From Bradyrhizobium sp. AUGA SZCCT0176 (GTDB taxonomy: Bacteria > Pseudomonadota > Alphaproteobacteria > Rhizobiales > Xanthobacteraceae): a DNA stretch of 64,000 bases. Shown in pieces: positions 50,876 to 58,962 of the stretch (position 1 is its first letter; each line of letters begins with the position of its first letter). The stretch spans positions 558,001 to 622,000 of the forward strand of contig NZ_JAFCMB010000002.1 of NCBI RefSeq assembly GCF_018130145.1, written 5' to 3'. The position numbers were made by a program, and so were the translations under genes. Below the pieces are notes generated by a model. It was not told where the DNA came from and made no database searches. It saw nothing but the letters and a program-made list of their open reading frames with translations.

Positions 50876-51667
50876 ATGAATGAAAACGTCACCCCCGACA
50901 CAGACCTGCTTTACGAGGTCCGCGACGGCATCGGCCGGATCATCTTCAACCGGCCGCAGGCGAGAAACTCGCTGACCTTCGGCATGTATGAGCGGCTGGC
51001 CGCGATCTGCGACGCCGCCGCCGGCGATCGCAGCCTCAAGGTGCTGATCCTGAGCGGCGCAGGCGACAAGGCTTTTGCGGCCGGCACCGACATCAACCAG
51101 TTTCGCGCGTTCAAGACTCCGCAAGACGCCATCGGCTACGAAGCCAGGATCGACCGCGTGCTGACCACGCTCGAACAATGCCGGGTGCCGACCATTGCGG
51201 CGATCAACGGCGCTTGCACCGGCGGCGGCGCCGCGATCGCCGCATGCTGCGATCTGCGCATCGGCACCAGGACCGCGAAATTCGGGTTTCCGATCGCGCG
51301 CACGCTCGGCAATTGCCTGTCGGCATCCAGTATCGGCCGGCTCTCGGGCCTGATCGGGGCAACGCGGCTCAAGGAGATCATTTTTACCGCGCGCCTGATC
51401 GAAGCCGAAGAGGCCGCCGGCATCGCCCTGCTGCATGAAGTCGTTGAGGATCTTTCCGCCCTCGAACGGCGGGCCGATGAACTGGCGCGGCTTGTCGCAG
51501 GTCACGCCCCGCTGACGCTGCGCGCAACCAAGCAGGCGCTGCTTCGCGCGCAGCCGAAGCCGGCCGAAGACGAGGACCTGATCCTGATGTGTTACCAAAG
51601 CCGGGATTTCCGCGAAGGCATGGATGCCTTCCTCAACAAGCGCCAGCCGCAATGGACTGGTGACTAA
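50876..51667 (+). CDS. Crotonase-fold protein (enoyl-CoA hydratase/isomerase family) without hydratase glutamates
   Basis: This encodes a 263-residue CoA-binding protein. The CoA-binding and oxyanion-hole motifs are present (GDKAFAAGTDINQF and TGGGAAIAACCDL). The two Glu that act in true hydratases are replaced: Ala120 in GGGAAIA stands where GGGCELA has Glu, and FGFPIA has Ile140 in place of the Glu of FGQPEI. So it is probably an isomerase, decarboxylase, thioesterase or ring-processing enzyme. The start ATG at 50876 gives normal family length. The CoA-transferase gene follows 32 bp later. Confidence 0.88.
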   Translation: MNENVTPDTDLLYEVRDGIGRIIFNRPQARNSLTFGMYERLAAICDAAAGDRSLKVLILSGAGDKAFAAGTDINQFRAFKTPQDAIGYEARIDRVLTTLEQCRVPTIAAINGACTGGGAAIAACCDLRIGTRTAKFGFPIARTLGNCLSASSIGRLSGLIGATRLKEIIFTARLIEAEEAAGIALLHEVVEDLSALERRADELARLVAGHAPLTLRATKQALLRAQPKPAEDEDLILMCYQSRDFREGMDAFLNKRQPQWTGD

Positions 51668-51699
51668 GCAACAAGAACAACAACATTGCGGGAGAAACC

Positions 51700-52920
51700 A
51701 TGGGCCCCCTGAGTGGATTGAAGGTTGTCGATCTGACGCACGTCATGGCGGGCCCGACCTGCACGCTGATGCTCGCAGACATGGGCGCCGAGGTCATTAA
51801 AATCGAAAAGATTCCGGCCGGCGACGACACCCGCTACATGGTCCCTCCCAGGATCGGCGACGTGGCGGCCTCATTCCTTATGATGAACCGCAACAAGAAG
51901 GGCATTGCGCTCGATCTGAAGACACCGGGCGGCGCAAAGGTGCTGCGGCGCCTGATCGGATCGGCAGACGTGCTGGTTGAGAATTTCGGCCCCGGGGTGA
52001 TGGATAAGCTCGGCTTCGGTTACGCCGATATCAAAAAGGCGCACCCTGCCCTGATCTACTGCTCGCTGTCCGGCTTTGGCCGCACCGGCCCGTACAAGCA
52101 TCGCCGCGGCTTCGATCTGGTGGCGCAGGCGATGAGCGGCATCATGAGCTTCACCGGCGAGCGGCCCGACGGACCACCGGTCAAATGCGGCGCGCCGCTG
52201 TCCGACATCACGGCTGGAATTCTCGCGGCCATGGGCATCCTCGCCGCCTATGCCCACCGGCTCAAAACCGGCGAGGGGCAATGGGTCGAAACCTCCCTGT
52301 TCGAGGCCGCCCTCGTTCAGACCTACTGGCAGGCCGCCATCGCGATGGCCACCGGCGTGGCGCCGCAGGCGATGGGTTCGGCCCATCCGCTCAATGCGCC
52401 CTACCAGGCGTTCGAAACATCAGACAAATGGATCGTGGTCGGCGGCGCCAACCAGAAAAACTGGATGCGCACGCTCGAAGTGCTTGACGCGATCGAACTG
52501 GCGCGGGATCCGCGGTTTGCGACCGGCGCCGATCGAATGGGACATTTGAAGGAACTGGAAGCCGTGCTCACGGCGCGCTTCAAAACCAAATCCGCCGAGT
52601 ATTGGCTGGCTGCGCTTGAGGAGGCCGGCGTCCCCTGCGGCCCCGTCAACGACATGCTGCAGGCCCTCGCCGACCCGCAGACGATCGCGCGCGAAATGGT
52701 GGTCGAGGTCGAGCACTCCACGCTCGGCAGCGTGAAGACGATTGGATTGCCGATCAAGTTCTCGCAGACGCCCGGCAAGGTGCGGTCGGGCGCGCCGCTC
52801 TACGGCGAGCATACCAATGCAGTCCTCGGCGCTTACGGCTTTGACGCCGACGAAATTGCAGCGCTTCACAAGGAAGGCGCGATTGCCGCGCCGGAGTTTG
52901 CAAGGGATGAAGCGGGCTGA
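51700..52920 (+). CDS. CaiB/BaiF-family CoA-transferase (type III)
   Basis: This encodes a 406-residue enzyme that moves CoA between carboxylic acids through an aspartyl-CoA intermediate. Family features are KVVDLTHVMAGPTCTLMLAD at the N-terminus, GDDTRYM, YCSLSGFGRTGPYKHRRGFD, and GAPLSDITAGI with the expected catalytic Asp. GGGAGAAACC precedes the ATG. Together with the neighbouring crotonase-fold protein and the TTT importer genes it fits activation of an imported organic acid. Confidence 0.93.
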   Translation: MGPLSGLKVVDLTHVMAGPTCTLMLADMGAEVIKIEKIPAGDDTRYMVPPRIGDVAASFLMMNRNKKGIALDLKTPGGAKVLRRLIGSADVLVENFGPGVMDKLGFGYADIKKAHPALIYCSLSGFGRTGPYKHRRGFDLVAQAMSGIMSFTGERPDGPPVKCGAPLSDITAGILAAMGILAAYAHRLKTGEGQWVETSLFEAALVQTYWQAAIAMATGVAPQAMGSAHPLNAPYQAFETSDKWIVVGGANQKNWMRTLEVLDAIELARDPRFATGADRMGHLKELEAVLTARFKTKSAEYWLAALEEAGVPCGPVNDMLQALADPQTIAREMVVEVEHSTLGSVKTIGLPIKFSQTPGKVRSGAPLYGEHTNAVLGAYGFDADEIAALHKEGAIAAPEFARDEAG

Positions 52921-52984
52921 CGCAAAAGCCTGAGACGACACCAAGACCAAGAAAACAAAAATCAGAGATGCACGGGAGGACTAG

Positions 52985-53989
52985 ATGTCTCAGAAGCCGA
53001 CATTCGCTGCGATCGCCTTCGGTCTCGCCATTGGGCTCACGGGAGCGGCGAATGCCGCGTGGCAACCGGCCAAGCCGATCGAATTCATTGCAACGGCAGG
53101 TCCGGGCGGCGGCACGGACAATTTTGCGCGTGCGGTCCAGAACATCATCACCAAGTATAAGCTGGTCGAGCAGCCTATCGTCGTCGTCAACAAGGCCGGC
53201 GGCAGCGGCGCCGAGGGCTACACCTACACCAAGGCGATGGCGGGCGATCCCTACAAGGTCGTGTTCGGCACATCGAACGCGTGGAACCAGCCGATGGTCT
53301 CCAAGGTCGCCTATAACTACACCGACCTGACGCCGATTGCCGCGATGGTGCACGACGAATTCCTGCTCTGGGTGAAGCAGGACGCGCCCTACCAGAACGT
53401 GCAGGATTTCCTCAAAGCCGTTGCCGCGAAGCCGCCGGGCGATGTCAAGATGGGCGGCGCGCAATCAAAGGACACCGATGAAACCCTCACCCGCATGATC
53501 GACAAGGCGGCCAAGGTGAAATTCGTCTACATTCCCTTCAAGAGCGGCGCCGAAGCCGCGGTGCAACTGGCCGGCGGCCATATCGACGCCCACGTCAACA
53601 ATCCCAGCGAAAGCATCGGACAGTGGAAGGGCAGCACGCAGCGTCCGCTGTGCGCCTTCAGCCCGCAGCGCCTGCCCGACGGACCCAAGGTCACGGCAAC
53701 GCAGAACTGGCACGACATCCCGACCTGCGTTGAATCCGGCCTTGCCATTCCGCAATTCCAGCAACCGCGTACAGTCTGGCTGCCGGGAAAGGTGACCGCC
53801 GATCAGGCCGCCTTCTATGTCGATCTGATGAAGAAGGTGCAGGCCACGCCGGAATGGAAGGAATATATCGAGCGGACGTCGCAAACCGACACTTTCCTGA
53901 CCGGAGATGCCTTCAACAAGTTCATCAAGGAAGACATCGAACGCACCCGCAAGGTTGCCGCCGATGAAGGCTGGCTGATCTCCAACTAG
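52985..53989 (+). CDS. TTT transporter periplasmic binding protein (TctC/Bug family)
   Basis: This encodes a 334-residue periplasmic binding protein of the Bug/TctC family for carboxylic acids. The signal peptide ends near residue 24 (AANA). Family positions include ATAGPGGGTDNFARAVQ and a flat-pocket segment VNKAGGSGAEGYTYTK. CACGGGAGGACTAG precedes the ATG. TctB and TctA genes follow directly, giving a complete tripartite tricarboxylate importer. The ligand is unknown, but the context suggests an aromatic or dicarboxylic acid. Confidence 0.93.
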   Translation: MSQKPTFAAIAFGLAIGLTGAANAAWQPAKPIEFIATAGPGGGTDNFARAVQNIITKYKLVEQPIVVVNKAGGSGAEGYTYTKAMAGDPYKVVFGTSNAWNQPMVSKVAYNYTDLTPIAAMVHDEFLLWVKQDAPYQNVQDFLKAVAAKPPGDVKMGGAQSKDTDETLTRMIDKAAKVKFVYIPFKSGAEAAVQLAGGHIDAHVNNPSESIGQWKGSTQRPLCAFSPQRLPDGPKVTATQNWHDIPTCVESGLAIPQFQQPRTVWLPGKVTADQAAFYVDLMKKVQATPEWKEYIERTSQTDTFLTGDAFNKFIKEDIERTRKVAADEGWLISN

Positions 53990-53999
53990 GGTTCGGACG

Positions 54000-54467
54000 A
54001 TGGTCTCTGGACGCAGTCTGGAAGCGACGACGGCGCTCATCACCGGGGCGTTCGGCGCAGCCGTGATCGTCTCCAGCCTCGACAACGGCATCGGCTGGTC
54101 CGCCGCCGGTGTCGAGTCCGGCACCTTTCCATTGATCGTCGGCCTCGTCATCCTGGCCGGCAGTTTGTTCAATCTCGTGCAGGGGTGGTTGCACGCGCGG
54201 GCCGTTATTCTCGGGCCAAGCGAATTCAGGCGATTGGCAACATTGTTCGTCCCGGCCGCGGTCTTTGTCGGAGTCATTCCGCTGATCGGGATGTATCCGG
54301 CCGCCGCGCTCTATGTGTTCGGCGCGCTGGCCTGGCACAGGCGCGGCTCGCTGTTGCTCGCGGCCGTCGCCGCGATCGGGGCGGCGTTGGCGCTCTATCT
54401 GATGTTCGAGCTGACGTTCCATATCTCGATGCCGCGCGGCGCGCTCGGCACCTTCTTTGGCTTCTAG
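54000..54467 (+). CDS. tctB: TTT transporter small membrane subunit (TctB)
   Basis: This encodes a 155-residue protein with four membrane segments, usual for TctB. Motifs include GVESGTFPLIVGLVILAGS near the N-terminus. It starts ten bases after the TctC-type gene and ends twelve bases before TctA. The three genes form one unit. Confidence 0.9.
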   Translation: MVSGRSLEATTALITGAFGAAVIVSSLDNGIGWSAAGVESGTFPLIVGLVILAGSLFNLVQGWLHARAVILGPSEFRRLATLFVPAAVFVGVIPLIGMYPAAALYVFGALAWHRRGSLLLAAVAAIGAALALYLMFELTFHISMPRGALGTFFGF

Positions 54468-54478
54468 GAGGCGCTTCG

Positions 54479-55987
54479 TTGGAAAATCTCGAAGCCCTGA
54501 TGCACGGCTTTGGCATCGCGCTGTCAGGCAATCATATTTTCCTGATGGTGATCGGCGTGCTGCTCGGCATTCTCGTTGGCGTGTTGCCCGGCCTCGGCGC
54601 GCCCAACGGCGTTTCGCTGCTGCTGCCCCTCACCTTCGGAATGCAGCCGGTATCGGCCATCATCCTGCTCTCGTCGATGTATTGGGGCGCCTTGTTCGGC
54701 GGCTCGGTCACGTCAATCCTGTTCAACATTCCCGGCGAGCCATCCTCGGTCGCGACCACGTTCGACGGCTATCCGATGGCGCGCGACGGCAGGCCGACCA
54801 CGGCGCTGGCGACGGCGTTCGGCTCGGCTGCCTTTGGCGCGCTCGCCGGTGTCGTTCTGATTACGCTTGCGGCGTCATGGGTCGCGCAAGTGGCGCTGGC
54901 CTTCGGGCCGCCGGAATACTTCGCCGTCTATTTTCTCGCGTTTGCAAGCTTCATCGGGATGGGCGGCTCGCCGCCGATCAAGACGCTGGTGTCGCTCGCG
55001 ATCGGCTTTGCGCTGGCGGCCGTCGGGATCGACACGGTCTCCGGCAGCGTGCGGCTCACCATGGGCATCGACGAGATGGTGAAGGGCGTCAGCTTCGTGG
55101 TCGCCGTCATGGGCCTGTTCGGGATCGGCGAGTTGATGATTGCCGTGGAAGAGGAATTTCACGTCAAGGCGATCTCCTCCAGGGTGGAGTGGCGCGAAGT
55201 CTTCCGTACGCTCGTGGGTCTTCCAAAACACGGCTGGGCGCTGCTGCGCAGCGCGGCGATCGGCTGCTGGATGGGTATCACGCCGGGAGGCCCGACCGCC
55301 GCATCGTTCATGAGCTACGGCATCGCCAAGCGTCTTTCGCCCCGGCGCGCGAATTTCGGCAAGGGCGAGCCGGAAGGCATCGTCGCTCCGGAAGCCGCGG
55401 ATCATGCCGCCGGCACCAGCGCCCTGCTTCCGATGCTGTCGCTGGGCATCCCGGGATCGGCGACCGCGGCCGTCATGATGGGCGGCCTGATGATCTGGGG
55501 ACTCAATCCCGGACCGATGCTGTTCGTCGAGCAGAAGGACTTCGTCTGGGGACTGATCGCCTCGATGTATCTCGGCAACGTCGTCGCCGTGGTGCTGGTG
55601 CTGCTGACGGTACCGATCTTCGCGGCGCTGATGCGCGTGCCGTTCTTCATCATTGCGCCTGTGATCGTCATCATCTGCACCGTCGGAGCCTATTCGGTTT
55701 CCAATTCCTATCTCGACGTCATGTTGATGATGGGATTCGGCGTGCTCGGATATCTGTTCAAGAAGCTTCATTATCCGCTGGCGCCGCTGGTGCTCGCGAT
55801 CGTGATTGGCGACAAGGCGGAAGACGCGTTTCGCCAATCCATGCTGATGTCGAAAGGCTCGCTCGGAATATTTTTTGCCAAACCGCTGGTGACAACGCTG
55901 ATCCTGCTTGGCGCGGCCCTGCTGCTGATGCCGACAATCTGGCGAACGATCGGCCGGATGATGCCGCGGTCGGAGGTAAAGCCATGA
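54479..55987 (+). CDS. tctA: TTT transporter large membrane subunit (TctA)
   Basis: This encodes a 502-residue carrier with about eleven or twelve membrane segments. Family motifs are GVLPGLGAPNGVSLLLPLTF, IPGEPSSVATTFDGYPM and GIPGSATAAVMMGGL. The frame has no ATG near the start; TTG at 54479-54481 is supported by AGGAGGCGCTTCG upstream. It overlaps the following PdxA-family gene by four bases (ATGA), which ties the dehydrogenase to the importer. Confidence 0.93.
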   Translation: MENLEALMHGFGIALSGNHIFLMVIGVLLGILVGVLPGLGAPNGVSLLLPLTFGMQPVSAIILLSSMYWGALFGGSVTSILFNIPGEPSSVATTFDGYPMARDGRPTTALATAFGSAAFGALAGVVLITLAASWVAQVALAFGPPEYFAVYFLAFASFIGMGGSPPIKTLVSLAIGFALAAVGIDTVSGSVRLTMGIDEMVKGVSFVVAVMGLFGIGELMIAVEEEFHVKAISSRVEWREVFRTLVGLPKHGWALLRSAAIGCWMGITPGGPTAASFMSYGIAKRLSPRRANFGKGEPEGIVAPEAADHAAGTSALLPMLSLGIPGSATAAVMMGGLMIWGLNPGPMLFVEQKDFVWGLIASMYLGNVVAVVLVLLTVPIFAALMRVPFFIIAPVIVIICTVGAYSVSNSYLDVMLMMGFGVLGYLFKKLHYPLAPLVLAIVIGDKAEDAFRQSMLMSKGSLGIFFAKPLVTTLILLGAALLLMPTIWRTIGRMMPRSEVKP

Positions 55988-57036
55988 TCGTCGCACAGAA
56001 CAATTTGACCGCAGATAAGGCCCCGGAGATCCTGATGAGACCGATCATAGCGCTTGCGATGGGCGACCCCGCCGGCATCAGCCCGGAACTGACGGCCCGG
56101 CTCCTTGCTCTCGATGACGTCGTCGCCAAGGCCCGGATCGTCGTCATCGGTGACCGCCGCGTCCTCGATGATGGCGCGCGCGTTGCCGGCGTGAAGCTTG
56201 ACCTGGTAACCGCATCTCCCGACGCCGATCTGTCGAAGGAAGAGCGGGCCCCGGTTTTCATCGATCTCGGCCATCTCGATCCGGCATCGGTCGCGCGAAG
56301 CACCGCGACAGCCGAAGGCGGCCGGTTTGCGCTGGCGAATTATCGTCAAGCGCTGACGATGGCACGTGACGGCCGGGCCGACGCCGTTTGCTTTACGCCC
56401 TTCAACAAGAATGCCATGCGGCTTGCACATCCCGTCTATGACGACGAGATCAGCTTTTCGGCCGACGTGGTCGGATTAGACGGCCCGGCAAGCGAATTCA
56501 ACGTACTGGACGGGCTTTGGAATGCCCGCGTCACATCGCATATCCCGCTTGCGGAGGTCGCTTCGCACATCACCAGGGAACGCGTCCTGCGTGCGCTGCG
56601 GCTAACGGATGCCTCGATGCGAACCGCGGGATTCAAGCGTCCGCGCATTGCGGTCGCCGGTCTCAACCCCCATGCCGGCGATGGCGGGAATTTCGGGCGG
56701 GAAGAGATCGACGCGATCGGTCCCGCGGTAGAAGAGGCGCGCGCTGACGGGATCGCGACCGAAGGCCCGTTTCCCGCGGATACCGTGTTTCTCCGCGCCA
56801 AAGGCGGCGCATTCGATGCGGTGCTGACGATGTATCATGACCAGGGCCAGATCGCGATGAAGCTGATGGGCTTCGATCGTGGCGTGACGCTGCTGGGCGG
56901 CTTTCCGTTTCCGATCTGTACGCCGGCCCACGGAACGGCCTATGACATCGCCGGGAAGGGAATCGCGGGGATCGGCGCCGCACATGCTGCGATCCTGCTT
57001 GCGGCGGAAATGGCGCAGAGAAAGCTGCAGGCTTGA
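55984..57036 (+). CDS. PdxA-family dehydrogenase (4-hydroxythreonine-4-phosphate dehydrogenase-like)
   Basis: This encodes a 350-residue NAD-dependent dehydrogenase of the PdxA/PdxA2 family. The three metal-binding His are present: in TSHIPLAEV, LNPHAGDGG and YHDQGQIAMK. The N-terminus LALAMGDPAGISPE-like motif (here IIALAMGDPAGISPE) is typical. Besides vitamin B6 synthesis, relatives act on phosphorylated threonates or on cis-dihydrodiols of terephthalate. Overlap with tctA favours a catabolic role here. No DUF1537 kinase, the usual partner for threonate use, is visible. A clear second hairpin follows the stop. Confidence 0.92.
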   Translation: MIVAQNNLTADKAPEILMRPIIALAMGDPAGISPELTARLLALDDVVAKARIVVIGDRRVLDDGARVAGVKLDLVTASPDADLSKEERAPVFIDLGHLDPASVARSTATAEGGRFALANYRQALTMARDGRADAVCFTPFNKNAMRLAHPVYDDEISFSADVVGLDGPASEFNVLDGLWNARVTSHIPLAEVASHITRERVLRALRLTDASMRTAGFKRPRIAVAGLNPHAGDGGNFGREEIDAIGPAVEEARADGIATEGPFPADTVFLRAKGGAFDAVLTMYHDQGQIAMKLMGFDRGVTLLGGFPFPICTPAHGTAYDIAGKGIAGIGAAHAAILLAAEMAQRKLQA

Positions 57037-57062
57037 GCTTTCAAGCACGCCAGCGGCTGGCG
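57031..57062. terminator. Double hairpin between convergent genes
   Basis: GCTTGA-GCTT-TCAAGC (57031-57046) overlaps the PdxA-family stop codon. CGCCAG-CGG-CTGGCG (57048-57062) follows directly. The two short perfect stems lie between convergent genes and probably limit transcription from both sides. There is no T run. Confidence 0.5.
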
Positions 57063-57081
57063 TCTGATCACGACGCGCGGC

Positions 57082-57810
57082 CTATGCGAGTTCGCCGTCG
57101 TTCTGCAATTCCGGGAATATCTTCTGATCCCTCAGGATGACTTCGGCCGTTTGATTGTAATGCGCCGTAAGCAGGGCCACGGCATCGTCCGCCTGCTTGC
57201 TCAATACGGCCGCCATGATCGCCTGATGTTCGTCGCTCACGTGCCTCGATGGGAAGGCCCTTTGGATTGACAGGCGCCGATACCGGTACAGCTGGTCGGC
57301 AAGTTGTCCGCAAAACGCGATCAGTGACTGGGATCCACAATTTCCGATCAGGGTTCTGTGAAAGACGCGATGCAGTCTTTCCCACTCCGGATTGTCTTCG
57401 AAGCGTTCGGTGTTGAGCGAACGAGGCGTCCTGGCCAGACGATGCTCCGCGAGCAGCAGCAGCTCTTCCCATTGCGGCGTCGAGGCCGCCATGGATTCCC
57501 GCAGCGCAAGGCTTTCGACCCAGCACCGGGTCTTGGTCAGTTCAATCAATTCGTTCCGGCTGATGTCCGCGACGTAAAACCCGCGCTGTTCGCGGCATTC
57601 GACCAGGCCATCGGCGGTCAGGCGATTGAGCGCCTCGCGCAAAGGCGTCTGGCTGGTCTGATACGTCTCGGTCAGGAACCGCATCTGCAACTTCCGGCCT
57701 GGCTCAAGCCTCCCCGAAAGCAGGTCTTCCCTCAGCCGATCATAGACCGTGCTCGCTTGCGTGGAGGATGGCGTAACCGACGCCAAGCGAAGCGCTGATG
57801 TGGTGACCAC
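57082..57810 (-). CDS. GntR-family (FCD type) transcriptional regulator
   Basis: This encodes a 242-residue regulator. The winged helix-turn-helix (about 20-85) contains QMRFLTETYQTSQTPLREAL, and the FCD ligand domain fills about 95-225. The longer open frame lacks a plausible start; I prefer GTG at 57808-57810, which has AAAGGAGAG upstream. A perfect palindrome TTCGTACGAA lies 64 bp upstream in the gap to the divergent dioxygenase gene. It likely represses the dioxygenase-hydroxylase genes. Confidence 0.88.
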   Translation of the reverse strand: MVTTSALRLASVTPSSTQASTVYDRLREDLLSGRLEPGRKLQMRFLTETYQTSQTPLREALNRLTADGLVECREQRGFYVADISRNELIELTKTRCWVESLALRESMAASTPQWEELLLLAEHRLARTPRSLNTERFEDNPEWERLHRVFHRTLIGNCGSQSLIAFCGQLADQLYRYRRLSIQRAFPSRHVSDEHQAIMAAVLSKQADDAVALLTAHYNQTAEVILRDQKIFPELQNDGELA

Positions 57811-58022
57811 GCCCAAACTCTCCTTTCGGTCCTCAACCCGGTGACCGATTCCCCTTATATACACTTTCTCGTATTCGTACGAAATATATAAATTAATGTT
57901 TGCTAAGCACATTTTATATAGGTTAGGAGTCTCCGAGAACCGAGGAAACGTCCAGCGGGACCGAAAGCCACGCTGCTTGCGACAACGCTCAACGTTTCCC
58001 GGATTTGGGAGCACGCTACGGA
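57811..58022. promoter_or_regulatory. Divergent promoter region with TTCGTACGAA operator candidate
   Basis: TTCGTACGAA at 57874-57883 is a perfect 10-bp palindrome, set in an A+T-rich stretch that also includes TTATATAC and ATATATAAATTAATG. The region separates a GntR gene from the dioxygenase gene and should hold both promoters. GntR/FCD regulators bind palindromes of this size, so it is the best operator candidate. Confidence 0.5.
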
Positions 58023-58919
58023 ATGACCCATTTTCCCGTCACGGCATTGCGCAGCGTCGAGCTCGAAACGCCTGAGATCGGCCGGTCGGAGCATTTCTAT
58101 ACGTCCGTCTGGGGGCTTGATCTGGTGACGCGCCACGACGGCGTGACGTATCTGCGGGCCAGCGGTACCGATCATCATGTGGTCGCCTTGCGGCAGGGCG
58201 ATCGCCCGGCGCTCCGGGCTGTCACCTTCCGACTGGATTCCGATGGGGAGTTCGACTCTATCGCTGCGGCATCACAGCAGCAGGGCGCGACGCTGCTCGA
58301 TGGCCCTGTCCAAAATTCCGGTCCCGATGGCGGGACGGTCATGGCCATTCGGGCACCCGGCGGCGGCGTGCTGCGCTTTGTTTACGGGGACATGCGGCAC
58401 GCCGCATCTCTTCCGTCCGAGAACCGGCCGACGAGACTGGCTCACGTCAACCTGAACGCTGGGGATGTCGACGGCTCGGCCGCGTTCTATCAGCGGGCGC
58501 TTGGCTTTCGCCTGACGGATCGCACCAAAGCCATGGCGTTCGTCCGCTGCAATGACGACCACCATGCGATCGTCATCGCCGATGCGCCGGTGAACGGGCT
58601 CAATCACGTCGCCTTCATGATGCCGGACCTGGAAGCGGTGATGCGGGGCTCGGGCCGCATGATCGACGCCGGATTTCCAATCGCCTGGGGCGTCGGCCGC
58701 CACGGCCCGGGCGACAACGTCTTCGCCTATTTCATCGATCCGGTCGGGATCGTCATCGAATACACCGCCGAAGTTCTGCAGGTCGACGACAATTATGTGG
58801 TGCGCGGGCCGTCGGAATGGGTCTGGCCGTCAGGCAGGACAGATCACTGGGGCATCGCCCCTCCCAAGGCCGATCACGTCAAGGCGGCCCAGACGGCCGT
58901 GCTCTACGCCGATGCTTAA
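58023..58919 (+). CDS. VOC-family extradiol-type ring-cleavage dioxygenase
   Basis: This encodes a 298-residue two-domain vicinal-oxygen-chelate protein. The metal ligands of type I extradiol dioxygenases can be placed as His141 (RLAHVNL), His195 (GLNHVAF) and Glu246 (VIEYTAE). GRHGPGDNVF near 226 matches the substrate-pocket segment of these enzymes. Length fits catechol or biphenyldiol 2,3-dioxygenases. The start ATG at 58023 is preceded only by a weak GGGAGCACGC site at some distance. An FAD hydroxylase follows 43 bp later. The aromatic substrate is unknown. Confidence 0.9.
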   Translation: MTHFPVTALRSVELETPEIGRSEHFYTSVWGLDLVTRHDGVTYLRASGTDHHVVALRQGDRPALRAVTFRLDSDGEFDSIAAASQQQGATLLDGPVQNSGPDGGTVMAIRAPGGGVLRFVYGDMRHAASLPSENRPTRLAHVNLNAGDVDGSAAFYQRALGFRLTDRTKAMAFVRCNDDHHAIVIADAPVNGLNHVAFMMPDLEAVMRGSGRMIDAGFPIAWGVGRHGPGDNVFAYFIDPVGIVIEYTAEVLQVDDNYVVRGPSEWVWPSGRTDHWGIAPPKADHVKAAQTAVLYADA

Positions 58920-58962
58920 CCGCCCGATCCGCTTCGCTTTAGAATCTCGACTGGAGTCCTGA

